From IMG/VR virus record IMGVR_UViG_3300030101_003346, positions 1,496 through 23,996 of that record: a stretch of DNA of 22,501 nucleotides. One strand, 5' to 3'. The DNA is from a virus. Shown piece after piece: positions 13,453 through 20,572 of the stretch (its first letter is position 1; each line of letters starts with the position of its first letter). The notes below the pieces were generated by a model. It ran no database searches and was not told the origin of the DNA. It worked only from the letters and a program-made list of their open reading frames with translations. The translations under genes were made by a program, and so were the position numbers.

Positions 13453-13917
13453 ATGGAAAATGATAATGATAAAAGAGCATCCCGTGCAAGTCAAACTAGA
13501 GAGAAAAAAGCTCGACCAAAAGTTTGGCAAAAATCCAACGACTTGGATGCACCACCCGCACCTGCAGGTTTCAGGCATAAGTGGATAAGAACTGAGTCAC
13601 TAGGTTTTCAGGACACTAAAAATGTTTCTGGTAAACTAAGAGAAGGTTACGAATTAGTTCGAGCTGATGAGTATCCAGACACAGATTATCCAGTTTTAGA
13701 TGACGGGAAATATAAGGGCATGATTGGAGTCGGGGGCCTTGTGCTGGCAAGGATACCAGATGAGATTGCAGAGCAAAGAAACGCTCACTATAGAAATCTG
13801 CATAATGAAAAAGTTCAGGCTGCAGATAACGATCTTATGAGGGAACAGCACCCTAGTATGCCGATCAATGTTGATCGACAGACTCGTGTAACCTTCGGTG
13901 GTACAAAGAAATCCTAA
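13453..13917 (+). CDS. Conserved phage protein of unknown function, 154 aa
   Basis: Not assigned, but the body looks like a conserved phage family next to scaffold and capsid. The N-terminal 30 residues are basic and polar (Arg, Lys, Ser). The core has DAPPAPAGFRHKWIRTE (32-48), followed by GYELVRADEYPDTDYPVLDDG and GMIGVGGLVLARIPDEIAEQ, which reads as a small beta domain with a final helix. The C-terminal part is polar, with VDRQTRVTFGG. The gene starts 4 bases after the scaffold stop, with AAGGAGG (13437-13443) as ribosome site. A head-assembly or virion role is inferred from context. Confidence 0.75.
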   Translation: MENDNDKRASRASQTREKKARPKVWQKSNDLDAPPAPAGFRHKWIRTESLGFQDTKNVSGKLREGYELVRADEYPDTDYPVLDDGKYKGMIGVGGLVLARIPDEIAEQRNAHYRNLHNEKVQAADNDLMREQHPSMPINVDRQTRVTFGGTKKS

Positions 13918-13971
13918 TATAGAATTTCTAGTCCGCCGGATAAACAAAATGTCTAAAGGAGGACAACTACT

Positions 13972-14535
13972 ATGGCAAATAAAGACGCCGCTTTTGGATT
14001 AAGATCCATTGGCAAAGTTGGTCAGAATAGAGACAACCAAGGTTTATCCGAATATGATATCGCAGCAAGTGCTACAGCGATATTCCAAAACGACCCTGTA
14101 CAAATGTTAAATACAGGTACAATTGGAGTAGCTGCAGCAGCGGATACATTAATCGGAGTACTTAATGGTGTATTCTTCACTGACGCAAACACTAGTAAAC
14201 CTACTTTTGCGAACCATCTAAAAGGATCCAATACTGCAACAGACATTAAAGGATTCATAGCGGATGATCCGTATGAGAGGTTTGAAGTTCAATCGGACGA
14301 CGCAACTGCAGCAGCAGACGTCGGCCTTAATGCTGATATTGTGTACGCAGCTGGTAGCACACATGACTTTGTGTCAGGTGTGGAATTAGATCATTCTGAT
14401 CTTAAAACTGGTACTGCACAATTAAGAGTACTTGGCATATCAAAAGATATCAATAATAACACTCCAGGTTCTGCGAATGTTAATTTGGTAGTTATGATTA
14501 ACGAGCACTTCTTAAAAGCAACAGCCGGAGTATAA
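13972..14535 (+). CDS. Probable head decoration/stabilisation protein, 187 aa
   Basis: An Ala/Asp/Asn-rich, beta-type protein between scaffold and capsid, a usual place for decoration or capsid-stabilising proteins. Segments include FGLRSIGKVGQN, FQNDPVQMLNTG, VLNGVFFTDANTSKPTFANH and KGFIADDPYERFEVQSDD (93-110). It ends VVMINEHFLKA. No signal or membrane segment is visible. A very strong ribosome site, AAAGGAGGA (about 13957-13965), precedes the ATG, as expected for an abundant virion protein, and the capsid gene follows after 11 bases. The decoration assignment rests on context and composition, not on a firm family match. Confidence 0.7.
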   Translation: MANKDAAFGLRSIGKVGQNRDNQGLSEYDIAASATAIFQNDPVQMLNTGTIGVAAAADTLIGVLNGVFFTDANTSKPTFANHLKGSNTATDIKGFIADDPYERFEVQSDDATAAADVGLNADIVYAAGSTHDFVSGVELDHSDLKTGTAQLRVLGISKDINNNTPGSANVNLVVMINEHFLKATAGV

Positions 14536-14546
14536 GGAGGATAATT

Positions 14547-15455
14547 ATGGCGATAAGTAGAGGACAATTAGTCAAAGAACTCGAGCCGGGATTAAATGCC
14601 TTATTCGGGTTGGAATATAAACGTTATGAGAATCAGCATGCTGAGATATACACTACTGAGTCTTCAGACAGAGCGTTTGAAGAAGAAGTTATGTTATCAG
14701 GTTTTGCTCAAGCTCAAGTTAAACCAGAAGGATCAGGTGTAGTTTTTGACAATGCTCAAGAAACTTTCACTGCAAGATATACACACGAAACTGTGGCTCT
14801 TGCCTTCGCGATAACTGAAGAAGCTATTGAGGATAATCTGTATGACAGACTTGCTAGTAGATATACAAAAGCATTAGCTAGATCTATGGCGAACACTAAA
14901 CAAATCAAAGCTGCTAGTCTGTTAATTAACGGACTACCAGGTGGTACGTTCAAATCAGGTGATGGTGTAACACTATTTAACACTGCTCACCCAACTGTGG
15001 CTGGAACTGTTAAAAATACTTTAACAGTAGCGGCAGACTTGAACGAAACTTCATTGGAGCAGTCATTAATTGACATTAATGCATTTACTGACGAGAGAGG
15101 TCTTAAAGTAGCTGCTAGAGGTGTTAAAATGATTGTACCTTCGGAGCTTCAGTTTACAGCTGAGAGATTAATGAAATCTCAAGGTAGAACTGGAACAGCA
15201 GATAATGATCTAAATGCTATAAATAGCATGGGAATGATTCCACAAGGTTATAGAATTAATAATTTCTTAACTGACACGGATGCATTCTACATTATTACTG
15301 ATGTACCAAATGGTATGAAGTATTTCGAAAGATCTCCTATCAAAACAGCGATGGAAGGTGATTTCGATACTGGTAACGTAAGATACAAAGCTAGAGAAAG
15401 ATATTCATTTGGAGTATCTGACTTCAGAGGTATCTTTGCATCACCAGGTGCTTAA
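14547..15455 (+). CDS. Major capsid protein (HK97 fold)
   Basis: The coat subunit of the head; 302 aa. The order of parts fits HK97-like coats related to Mu gpT-type heads: an N-terminal arm (1-40); an E-loop-like region (about 45-90, with VVFDNAQETFTARYTHETVA); a long spine helix (about 92-128, EEAIEDNLYDRLASRYTKAL then MANTKQIKAASLL); the characteristic LFNTAHPT (143-150); P-domain strands with IVPSELQF and VRYKARERYSFG near the end. It is preceded by TAAGGAGG, a strong ribosome site, and followed by a hairpin terminator, as suits a highly expressed gene. Its neighbours are scaffold, decoration protein and GroES. Confidence 0.92.
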   Translation: MAISRGQLVKELEPGLNALFGLEYKRYENQHAEIYTTESSDRAFEEEVMLSGFAQAQVKPEGSGVVFDNAQETFTARYTHETVALAFAITEEAIEDNLYDRLASRYTKALARSMANTKQIKAASLLINGLPGGTFKSGDGVTLFNTAHPTVAGTVKNTLTVAADLNETSLEQSLIDINAFTDERGLKVAARGVKMIVPSELQFTAERLMKSQGRTGTADNDLNAINSMGMIPQGYRINNFLTDTDAFYIITDVPNGMKYFERSPIKTAMEGDFDTGNVRYKARERYSFGVSDFRGIFASPGA

Positions 15456-15467
15456 TACTAACTAATT

Positions 15468-15492
15468 TGAGGCGGGACACAATCCCGCCTCA
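15468..15492 (+). terminator. Rho-independent-like terminator after the capsid gene
   Basis: A perfect 10-bp stem, TGAGGCGGGA (15468-15477) and TCCCGCCTCA (15483-15492), has a CACAA loop. It begins 13 bases after the capsid stop. Only TTT follows, so it may end transcription partially and protect the capsid mRNA from 3' decay. Confidence 0.75.
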
Positions 15493-15513
15493 TTTGCAAT
15501 ATAGAAAGAGAAA

Positions 15514-15792
15514 ATGCATTCAAAAAATTTTAAAGTAAAAATCTTTGCCTACCAATACAGCGCAGAATTTAATATAAATTGTCTTGACGGACCCATAGAT
15601 ATCGAAAATGCCATAGTTGACAAACTAGGAAAATCTGATACAAAATGGGAGTATCTTGGAGAAATGATGGATCCCAAGGTAAATAGAATAACCTATGAGG
15701 AGGTTATTGATGGAGGCGATAATGCAACATCTACAAGATCTATACACAAACAAAAAGAGTTTGGATCTTCAGTGGGAGCAAGAGCATCTTAA
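15514..15792 (+). CDS. Small hypothetical protein, 92 aa
   Basis: Not recognised. The first half looks like a small mixed alpha/beta domain (KNFKVKIFAYQYSAEFNINC, then DIENAIVDKL, 29-38, and TKWEYLGEMM). The last third is polar and likely disordered. AAAGAG upstream serves as ribosome site. It is the first gene after the capsid terminator, so it is probably translated from readthrough or from a separate promoter. It overlaps the next gene by 83 bases. Confidence 0.7.
   Translation: MHSKNFKVKIFAYQYSAEFNINCLDGPIDIENAIVDKLGKSDTKWEYLGEMMDPKVNRITYEEVIDGGDNATSTRSIHKQKEFGSSVGARAS
15698..15716 (+). promoter_or_regulatory. Two stacked Shine-Dalgarno sequences inside an upstream gene
   Basis: AGGAGG at 15698-15703 lies 6 bases before the ATG at 15710. 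GGAGG at 15712-15716 lies 5 bases before the in-frame ATG at 15722. Either or both may initiate the gene ending at 15937. An earlier in-frame ATG at 15695 overlaps the first of these sites and has no site of its own. Confidence 0.55.
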
Positions 15793-15937
15793 AGAGGGTA
15801 GATATACTCTCAATATGGTTAAGATTGACAGAAAAGTCAGAGACGTAATTAGCCATATTAAACTAGCTGAGGCTAAAAAAGCTGATCTAGAAAATAAAGT
15901 CGAGAGTGCGGCTCCTCAAGTTTCTGTAGCTACTTAA
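15710..15937 (+). CDS. Small helical protein, 75 aa
   Basis: Not recognised. Mostly alpha-helical, with heptad-like spacing: LQDLYTNKKSLDLQWEQEHL, then VKIDRKVRDVISHIKLAEAKKADLENKV, ending in a polar tail. It is probably a small coiled coil. The start at 15710 is chosen from the AGGAGG six bases upstream; 15722 is nearly as good (see the stacked ribosome sites). It lies in a different frame inside the tail of the previous gene, which suggests coupled translation. Virion or assembly roles are possible but unsupported. Confidence 0.7.
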   Translation: MEAIMQHLQDLYTNKKSLDLQWEQEHLKEGRYTLNMVKIDRKVRDVISHIKLAEAKKADLENKVESAAPQVSVAT

Positions 15938-16098
15938 TAAAAAGCTACATCGTTGGAAAATTCCTATCCACATTACAGGCCCTCTTGCGCTCTACTTAAA
16001 ACTAGTATATAAAATATTCACTATACAATTAATAAGGATACTGACGAGTATAGTCGATGGCCTAAAAACAGTATTCGTAAATTTAGGAGGATATAATC
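15938..16098. other. Intergenic stretch with weak promoter-like and hairpin-like signals
   Basis: 160 bases without a gene. TTGCGC (15985-15990) and TATAAA (16008-16013) are 17 bases apart and could be a weak promoter for the abundant-looking gene at 16099. ACTATAC (16020-16026) pairs with GTATAGT (16048-16054) across 21 bases, with a smaller alternative stem ATACT/AGTAT (16038-16042, 16047-16051). TGTAGCT (15925-15931) and AGCTACA (15943-15949) form a weak stem across the previous stop. Confidence 0.35.
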
Positions 16099-16560
16099 AT
16101 GGCAACAACTACATTCCAAGGTATCGTTAGATCAAATGGCGGTGCTGGAAAAGGAAATGCAACACCAAGTGTTGTAACTTTATCAGAAGTTATTTCATTT
16201 GATCCAACTGCAGCTTCTGCAACAAATGTCAGAATTGGAACTTCTTCATCTACAGGTGAAACTTTTGTTTTACCAACAGGTGCTGTACCAATTTCTTTTA
16301 TGACTATTGGTGGATCTTCAGGTGGTACTAACCCAACCGTAGATATCGGAACATCAGCAGATGATGACGGTTTTTTTAACGAAGTAGACTGTGATACTAA
16401 AGGTACTTTAAAAGGTGCTGATGGTGCATTGGTCGTTGCAGGAGGAATTACTGCAGCATCTACTGTTACAGGTAAAGTTGGTTCATCTGCAGCTACTGGT
16501 GGAACAGTTACTGGTGTATTTACATACACAGTCGTTGACGCTGGTAAAGACTCAGTATAA
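16099..16560 (+). CDS. Probable virion structural protein, 153 aa
   Basis: A Gly/Thr/Ser/Val-rich beta protein without named family. The N-terminus (MATTTFQGIVRSNGGAGKGN) and central strands (FVLPTGAVPISFMTIGG, NPTVDIGTSADDDGFF) are typical of capsid-bound or tail-associated marine phage virion proteins. A low-complexity Gly/Thr/Ala stretch (about 110-140) precedes the final strand. A strong ribosome site (AGGAGGA, about 16084-16090), a leader with promoter-like boxes and a UUCG hairpin just after the stop all suggest high expression. It could be a tail or decoration protein. The evidence is composition and context only. Confidence 0.7.
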   Translation: MATTTFQGIVRSNGGAGKGNATPSVVTLSEVISFDPTAASATNVRIGTSSSTGETFVLPTGAVPISFMTIGGSSGGTNPTVDIGTSADDDGFFNEVDCDTKGTLKGADGALVVAGGITAASTVTGKVGSSAATGGTVTGVFTYTVVDAGKDSV

Positions 16561-16568
16561 TTAATTTA

Positions 16569-16590
16569 ATGTGGGGCTTCGGCCCCACAT
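16569..16590 (+). terminator. Hairpin with UUCG tetraloop
   Basis: A 9-bp stem, ATGTGGGGC (16569-16577) and GCCCCACAT (16582-16590), closes a TTCG loop. The C(UUCG)G closure is one of the most stable RNA hairpins known. Only AAATTT follows, so termination may be partial; mRNA protection is an alternative. It sits between two virion genes, with the next ribosome site starting right after it. Confidence 0.7.
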
Positions 16591-16607
16591 AAATTTAGGA
16601 GAATTAA

Positions 16608-16877
16608 ATGAAATCAGACGTAAAAGCAGTTAGAAAAACATCAACAGGTTCAGTGTTTGGTGGAAGAACTAGACTAAGAGGTATTATTTTAGCATCAGAT
16701 GGATCTGCAGGTTCAGTTACTTTACAGGATGGAAATTCAGTAACACAGTTTCAAGTAGATGTACCAGCAGGTGATGTTTTTGCATATAATCTTGCAGAAG
16801 ACGGAATTGTATTTGAAGGTGGAATGACAATTTCAGCTATTTCAAACTCTACTGTAACTGTTATTATAGATAAATAG
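16608..16877 (+). CDS. Small beta-type virion protein, 89 aa
   Basis: Unknown function. An all-beta, Gly/Val/Thr-rich sequence: RTRLRGIILAS, SAGSVTLQDG, TQFQVDVPAGDVFAYNLAED, GIVFEGGMTI, then TVTVIIDK at the end. The order of strands parallels the protein at 10677, so both may belong to one small virion family, perhaps bound to the head or tail surface. It begins after the UUCG hairpin with AGGAG upstream (16597-16601), and the following adaptor gene starts 8 bases after its stop. Decoration or tail-associated roles are inferred. Confidence 0.7.
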   Translation: MKSDVKAVRKTSTGSVFGGRTRLRGIILASDGSAGSVTLQDGNSVTQFQVDVPAGDVFAYNLAEDGIVFEGGMTISAISNSTVTVIIDK

Positions 16878-16885
16878 GAGGTTAA

Positions 16886-17614
16886 ATGGCTAACACTACC
16901 TCTGGCACAACAACATTTGAAAAAGGTTTTTCTATTGCAGATATAATAGAAGAATCTTATGAAAGAATAGGTCTTAGAGGCGTAAGTGGATATCAATTAA
17001 AATCTGCCAGAAGATCTTTAAATATTTTATTTCAAGAATGGTCGAATAGAGGACTTCATTATTGGGAAATTGCAAACAATAATATTACTTTAGTTAATAA
17101 TCAGTCAGTATACACAATGTTTAGATCATCAGCAGATGGAACATCTGATGCTACAGCTGTATTTGGTGTTGATGATATATTAGAAGCTTCTTTTAGAAAT
17201 TCTGATAATATCGATATGCCTTTAACAAAAATTAACAGATCTGGATATCAAGCTTTATCTAATAAAACATCAACAGGACAACCAACTCAATATTACGTTC
17301 AAAGATTAATTGATAGGGTTACTATAACTTTATATCTTACTCCTGGAACCGATGAAGCTGGTAAATTTATTAACTATTATTACGTAAAAAGAATTCAAGA
17401 TGCAGGAGCATATACTAATGATGCAGACGTTCCTTTTAGATTTGTTCCATGTATGATAGCAGGTTTATCCTATTACCTGTCTCAAAAATTTGCGCCAGAA
17501 AGAATACAACCTATGAAATTATTATATGAAGATGAATTAAATAGAGCTTTAGCAGAAGATGGATCCGCTTCTAGTTCTTTTATAACACCTAAAACTTATT
17601 ACCCTAATATATAA
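16886..17614 (+). CDS. Head-to-tail adaptor-like protein, 242 aa
   Basis: Probably a connector protein under the portal, of the P22 gp4 / SU10-adaptor type found in podoviruses. The N-terminal helical part (SIADIIEESYERIGL, 16-30; then SARRSLNILFQEWSNRGLHY, 40-59) matches the usual adaptor start. A beta-rich middle follows (90-180, with GQPTQYYVQRLIDRVTITLY). The C-terminal helices have FRFVPCMIAGLSYYLSQKFAP and LYEDELNRALAEDGS, the typical end. TAGGAGG upstream is the ribosome site. Its stop overlaps the next start (TAATG). A second adaptor-like gene lies at 18113, as in several podoviruses. Confidence 0.75.
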   Translation: MANTTSGTTTFEKGFSIADIIEESYERIGLRGVSGYQLKSARRSLNILFQEWSNRGLHYWEIANNNITLVNNQSVYTMFRSSADGTSDATAVFGVDDILEASFRNSDNIDMPLTKINRSGYQALSNKTSTGQPTQYYVQRLIDRVTITLYLTPGTDEAGKFINYYYVKRIQDAGAYTNDADVPFRFVPCMIAGLSYYLSQKFAPERIQPMKLLYEDELNRALAEDGSASSSFITPKTYYPNI

Positions 17615-18111
17615 TGGCAAAATTATCTAAAGGAAAACACGCACAAGCAATATCAGATAGATCTGGAATGGCTTTTCCATACAATGAAATGGTCAGAGAA
17701 TGGAATGGATCTTTTGTTCACATAACAGAATTTGAAAGAAAGCAGCCACAATTAGAACCAACTAGATTCACCGCTGATCCTCAAGGATTAGAAAATGCAA
17801 GACCAGATAGAACAGAACCAGTCACAGAAAATTTATTACCTGGAAATCCTTTTAGTCTAACTAGTGGAAGTGGCACAGTAACAGTTACAGAAATAAATCA
17901 TGGCAGAAGCACTAGTAATACAGTTAGATTCAGAAATGTTTCTGGATCTCCAGGAGGAGTGTCTTTTTCAACCTTTGAAAACTCTTCAGGATTTAGTATA
18001 ACGGTTACAGGAACAGACAAATATACTTTTGCATTAGGAACAAATGCATCTGTTACAGAAGAATCAGGAGGAATTACAGTTACAGCAGGACCCGTAACTT
18101 TAACACCGTAA
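17614..18111 (+). CDS. Virion protein of unknown role, 165 aa
   Basis: Located between the two adaptor-like genes. The N-terminal half (residues 1-75) is conserved-looking: SGMAFPYNEMVREWNGSFVH, then EFERKQPQLEP and DPQGLENARPDRTEP. I recall similar blocks in marine phage virion proteins. The C-terminal half (76-165) is a Thr/Ser/Gly-rich beta domain (SGSGTVTVTEINHGRS through TDKYTFAL and GGITVTAGPVTL), like an Ig-type or fibre-like module. It starts on the stop of the upstream gene. One base separates its stop from the next start. A tail connector or tail-spike attachment role is plausible but unproven. Confidence 0.7.
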   Translation: MAKLSKGKHAQAISDRSGMAFPYNEMVREWNGSFVHITEFERKQPQLEPTRFTADPQGLENARPDRTEPVTENLLPGNPFSLTSGSGTVTVTEINHGRSTSNTVRFRNVSGSPGGVSFSTFENSSGFSITVTGTDKYTFALGTNASVTEESGGITVTAGPVTLTP

Positions 18112-18112
18112 A

Positions 18113-18814
18113 ATGGCTTATACTTTAGACAACTTAAGAACTGACATTAGAAGCTATACAGAAGTTGATGACTCTGTTTTATCAAACACTGTATTAGATA
18201 CAATAATTAAAAATGCTGAAAATAGAATATATAGAGAATCTGATTCTGACGATAATAGATTTTATGCAACTTCTACCCTAATTAGTGGTAATAGATATGT
18301 AACTATTCCATCAGATTTAAGAATTATAAGATATGTTCAATTAAAAGACACAAACGTAACTCCAAACGCACAAACTTTTTTACAAAAAAGAGACACTACT
18401 TTTATGTCAGAATTTTATGATACTCCAGGGACAGCCTCTGGAATACCTAAATATTATGCTAATTGGGATGCTAATTTTTGGTTAGTAGCTCCTACTCCAA
18501 ATGCTAATTATGAAATAACATTAGCTTATGTAAAGCAACCTGAAAGTATAACAGTTACTACAGGAGCTAACCCTCCTAGTACAAACGGAACTTATGTGTC
18601 AAATAAATATCAAGATTTATTATTGTATTCATGTCTAGTAGAAGCATATGGGTACTTGAAAGGACCAGCAGATATGCTACAATACTATGAAGCTTCTTTT
18701 AGAAGAGCTATGCAATCTTATTCTATTGAGCAACAAGGTAGAAGACGTAGAGACGAATATAATGATGGTGCTATTCGTACTCCAATAAGATCAGAGTCAC
18801 CATCTAAATATTAA
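18113..18814 (+). CDS. Second adaptor/tail-connector-like protein, 233 aa
   Basis: Probable head-tail connector component. It opens with a helical segment (LDNLRTDIRSYTEV, then VLDTIIKNAENRIYRESDSD, 28-47), followed by beta structure (YVTIPSDLRIIRYVQLKD). A conserved-looking motif, GIPKYYANWDANFWLVAPTP, sits in the middle, and a C-terminal helical part (KYQDLLLYSCLVEAYGYLKG, then YYEASFRRAMQSYSIEQQG) ends in an Arg-rich tail. This layout is that of phage adaptor proteins of the gp4/SU10 type. There is no clear Shine-Dalgarno sequence: the ATG follows one base after the previous stop, so re-initiation is likely. Confidence 0.75.
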   Translation: MAYTLDNLRTDIRSYTEVDDSVLSNTVLDTIIKNAENRIYRESDSDDNRFYATSTLISGNRYVTIPSDLRIIRYVQLKDTNVTPNAQTFLQKRDTTFMSEFYDTPGTASGIPKYYANWDANFWLVAPTPNANYEITLAYVKQPESITVTTGANPPSTNGTYVSNKYQDLLLYSCLVEAYGYLKGPADMLQYYEASFRRAMQSYSIEQQGRRRRDEYNDGAIRTPIRSESPSKY

Positions 18815-18824
18815 GGAGATAAAA

Positions 18825-19256
18825 ATGGCAAATATAGTACCACACAGTTTTAAAAGTGAATTACTTTCAGGAACGCATAATTTTGCGAGCGGAGGTGATA
18901 GCTTTAGACTACCTTTATATACATCTAATCCTTACACAACAGCAAGCACAGCATATTTAACTACTAATGAAGTTAGTACAGGTTCAGGTAGTAACTATGT
19001 TACTGCAGGTAAAGAGTTACAAACTCAAACTGTTACGACCGGGACAGGAACAGCAACAGTTGATTTTGCTAATCTAACTTATTCAAGTGCAACTTTTGGA
19101 GCTGCATTTGGTGCAATTTATAATGATGATAAATCAGATAAGTTATGTGTAGTTTTAGATTTTGGTGGAACAAAGACAGCGACTAATGGTGACTTCACTA
19201 TTGTATTCCCTGATCCGAGTACACCAGCAAATGCGATTATTAGTTTAACATCGTAA
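18825..19256 (+). CDS. Virion protein of unknown role, 143 aa
   Basis: Not recognised. The N-terminus (MANIVPHSFKSELLSGTHNF) is polar, followed by FRLPLYTSNPYTTASTAYLT and beta strands with many Thr, Ser and Gly. The middle holds a Thr/Gly-rich strand region (TQTVTTGTGTATVDF) and the end reads CVVLDFGGTKTATNGDFTIVF. The layout resembles small phage tail or neck proteins. TAAGGAG upstream is the ribosome site. It lies after the connectors and before the fibre genes, so a tail-associated structural role is the best guess. Confidence 0.7.
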   Translation: MANIVPHSFKSELLSGTHNFASGGDSFRLPLYTSNPYTTASTAYLTTNEVSTGSGSNYVTAGKELQTQTVTTGTGTATVDFANLTYSSATFGAAFGAIYNDDKSDKLCVVLDFGGTKTATNGDFTIVFPDPSTPANAIISLTS

Positions 19257-19268
19257 TAGGAATTAAAT

Positions 19269-20213
19269 ATGGCGTTTATACTTAACGATAGGGTTAAAGA
19301 ATCTAGTTCGACTACAGGAACAGGTACGTTTACACTTGGCGGTGCAGTAACAGGTTTTGAAACTTTTGCTGCTGGTATTGGTGGAAGCAACACTACTTAT
19401 TACTGTATCTTTGAGACAGGAACAAATAATTTTGAGATTGGTTTTGGAACCTTAAACGGAGGAGCAAGCACACTTGCTAGAACTTATGTTATCTCCAGTT
19501 CTAATAGTGATGCAAAAGTAAATTTTGCAGGTGCAACAGAAGTTTTTTGTACGGTTCCAGGTGCAAAAATTAATCTTCCATTTCCAGAAGAGAACGCTTC
19601 TTCATCAGCGCCAAAAATAATTACGGTTACAGTTGATAGTAAATCCGGTAATCATCCATATCAAGGTGTAGGTTCTGGTAATGCATATTTTTTAAATGGA
19701 TTAGAAGCACCAGCTTTAAGATTAACTGGTGTAGATGCATCAAACTCTGCTTACGCACAGTATTATAGATTTGATCAATCAGACTCATCAAACAGTGGAC
19801 ATCCTCTAAGATTCTATTTAGATTCTGCTAAAACCACAGAGTACACGACAGGTGTAACCAATACAGGAAGTTCACCAGCACCAGGATCATCTGGTGCGTA
19901 TACACAGATTGCTGTTGATGAAACAACACCAAATATTTTATATTATCAATGTTCATCTCATGCATATATGGGTAATCATGTAACCAATATAAGCAATAAA
20001 ATTAATTCAAATTTAGTCACAATAGGTAATGTGACTGTTGGATCACAACTAAAAATGCCTGATAATACTTCAGGAAAAATACTAGTTGGAGATGGCACAA
20101 GTTATCAAGAAGTGGCTGTATCAGGAGATGCAACACTAGCTAGTAATGGAGCATTAACAGTAACAGGAGGAGTATCTGCAGGATTCGTGGTTGCAATGTC
20201 AATCGCCTTGTAG
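19269..20213 (+). CDS. Fibre-type protein with amicyanin-like motif, 314 aa
   Basis: A tail fibre or fibre-adaptor protein. The N-terminal part (1-100) is a beta-rich attachment-type domain (NDRVKESSSTTGTGTFTLGG; LARTYVISSSNSD). Residues about 115-240 form a second domain with RFDQSDSSNSGHPLRFYLD (167-185) and, later, NILYYQCSSHAYMGN (222-236). His178, Cys228, His231 and Met234 reproduce the copper ligand set of cupredoxins, and C-x2-H-x2-M is the spacing of amicyanin. A short fibre-like end (about 245-314, with GKILVGDGTSYQEVAVSGDATL) follows. I recall FDQSDSSN-type sequences in marine phage fibres. Copper binding is not proven. Confidence 0.8.
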   Translation: MAFILNDRVKESSSTTGTGTFTLGGAVTGFETFAAGIGGSNTTYYCIFETGTNNFEIGFGTLNGGASTLARTYVISSSNSDAKVNFAGATEVFCTVPGAKINLPFPEENASSSAPKIITVTVDSKSGNHPYQGVGSGNAYFLNGLEAPALRLTGVDASNSAYAQYYRFDQSDSSNSGHPLRFYLDSAKTTEYTTGVTNTGSSPAPGSSGAYTQIAVDETTPNILYYQCSSHAYMGNHVTNISNKINSNLVTIGNVTVGSQLKMPDNTSGKILVGDGTSYQEVAVSGDATLASNGALTVTGGVSAGFVVAMSIAL

Positions 20214-20225
20214 TAAATAAAGATT

Positions 20226-20564
20226 ATGGCACAAGATTTTGAAAGATATGGTCTAAATGCAGTAGGAACATCAGCAACAGCGGTACATACAAGTAATTCT
20301 GATGATGCAATTATTTCCATACGTTTAGCTAATATTACAACATCAACAATAAATGCAGATGTATTTATTACATCTTCAGTAACCGGTGGTTCACAAGATC
20401 ACTACATAATTAAAAATGCACCGATAGTTGCGGGCGGATCGCTAGAGCTAATAGATGGTGGAAGTAAAATAGTAATTGAATCGGGAGACGTGGTGAAAGC
20501 ACAATCCGACACTGCAAGTTCGCTAAGTGTTTGGATGTCTGTTGTCGATGCAATTAGTACGTAA
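20226..20564 (+). CDS. Small beta-type virion protein, 112 aa
   Basis: A Thr/Ser/Ile-rich beta protein, probably part of the tail or fibre apparatus: RYGLNAVGTSATAVHTSNSD, then IISIRLANITTSTINADVFI, a turn, HYIIKNAPIVAGGSLELIDGG, SKIVIESGDVVKAQSD, and a final strand. I know similar small proteins among phage tail genes, with no defined role. Composition also resembles the small beta proteins at 10677 and 16608. The ribosome site is weak (AAAGAT before the ATG). It sits 12 bases after the fibre gene, probably on the same transcript. Confidence 0.7.
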   Translation: MAQDFERYGLNAVGTSATAVHTSNSDDAIISIRLANITTSTINADVFITSSVTGGSQDHYIIKNAPIVAGGSLELIDGGSKIVIESGDVVKAQSDTASSLSVWMSVVDAIST

Positions 20565-20572
20565 GGAGATTC

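Noticed and set aside
16083-16529. Minus-strand ORF of 148 aa opposite the virion gene at 16099
   Set aside because: It mirrors the codon pattern of the + strand gene, is Pro/Val-rich as antisense of Gly/Thr codons, and has no ribosome site. All credible genes are on the + strand.
19118-19393. Minus-strand ORF of 91 aa spanning a gene junction
   Set aside because: Val/Pro/Ser composition typical of antisense to Thr/Gly codons; no ribosome site or family resemblance.
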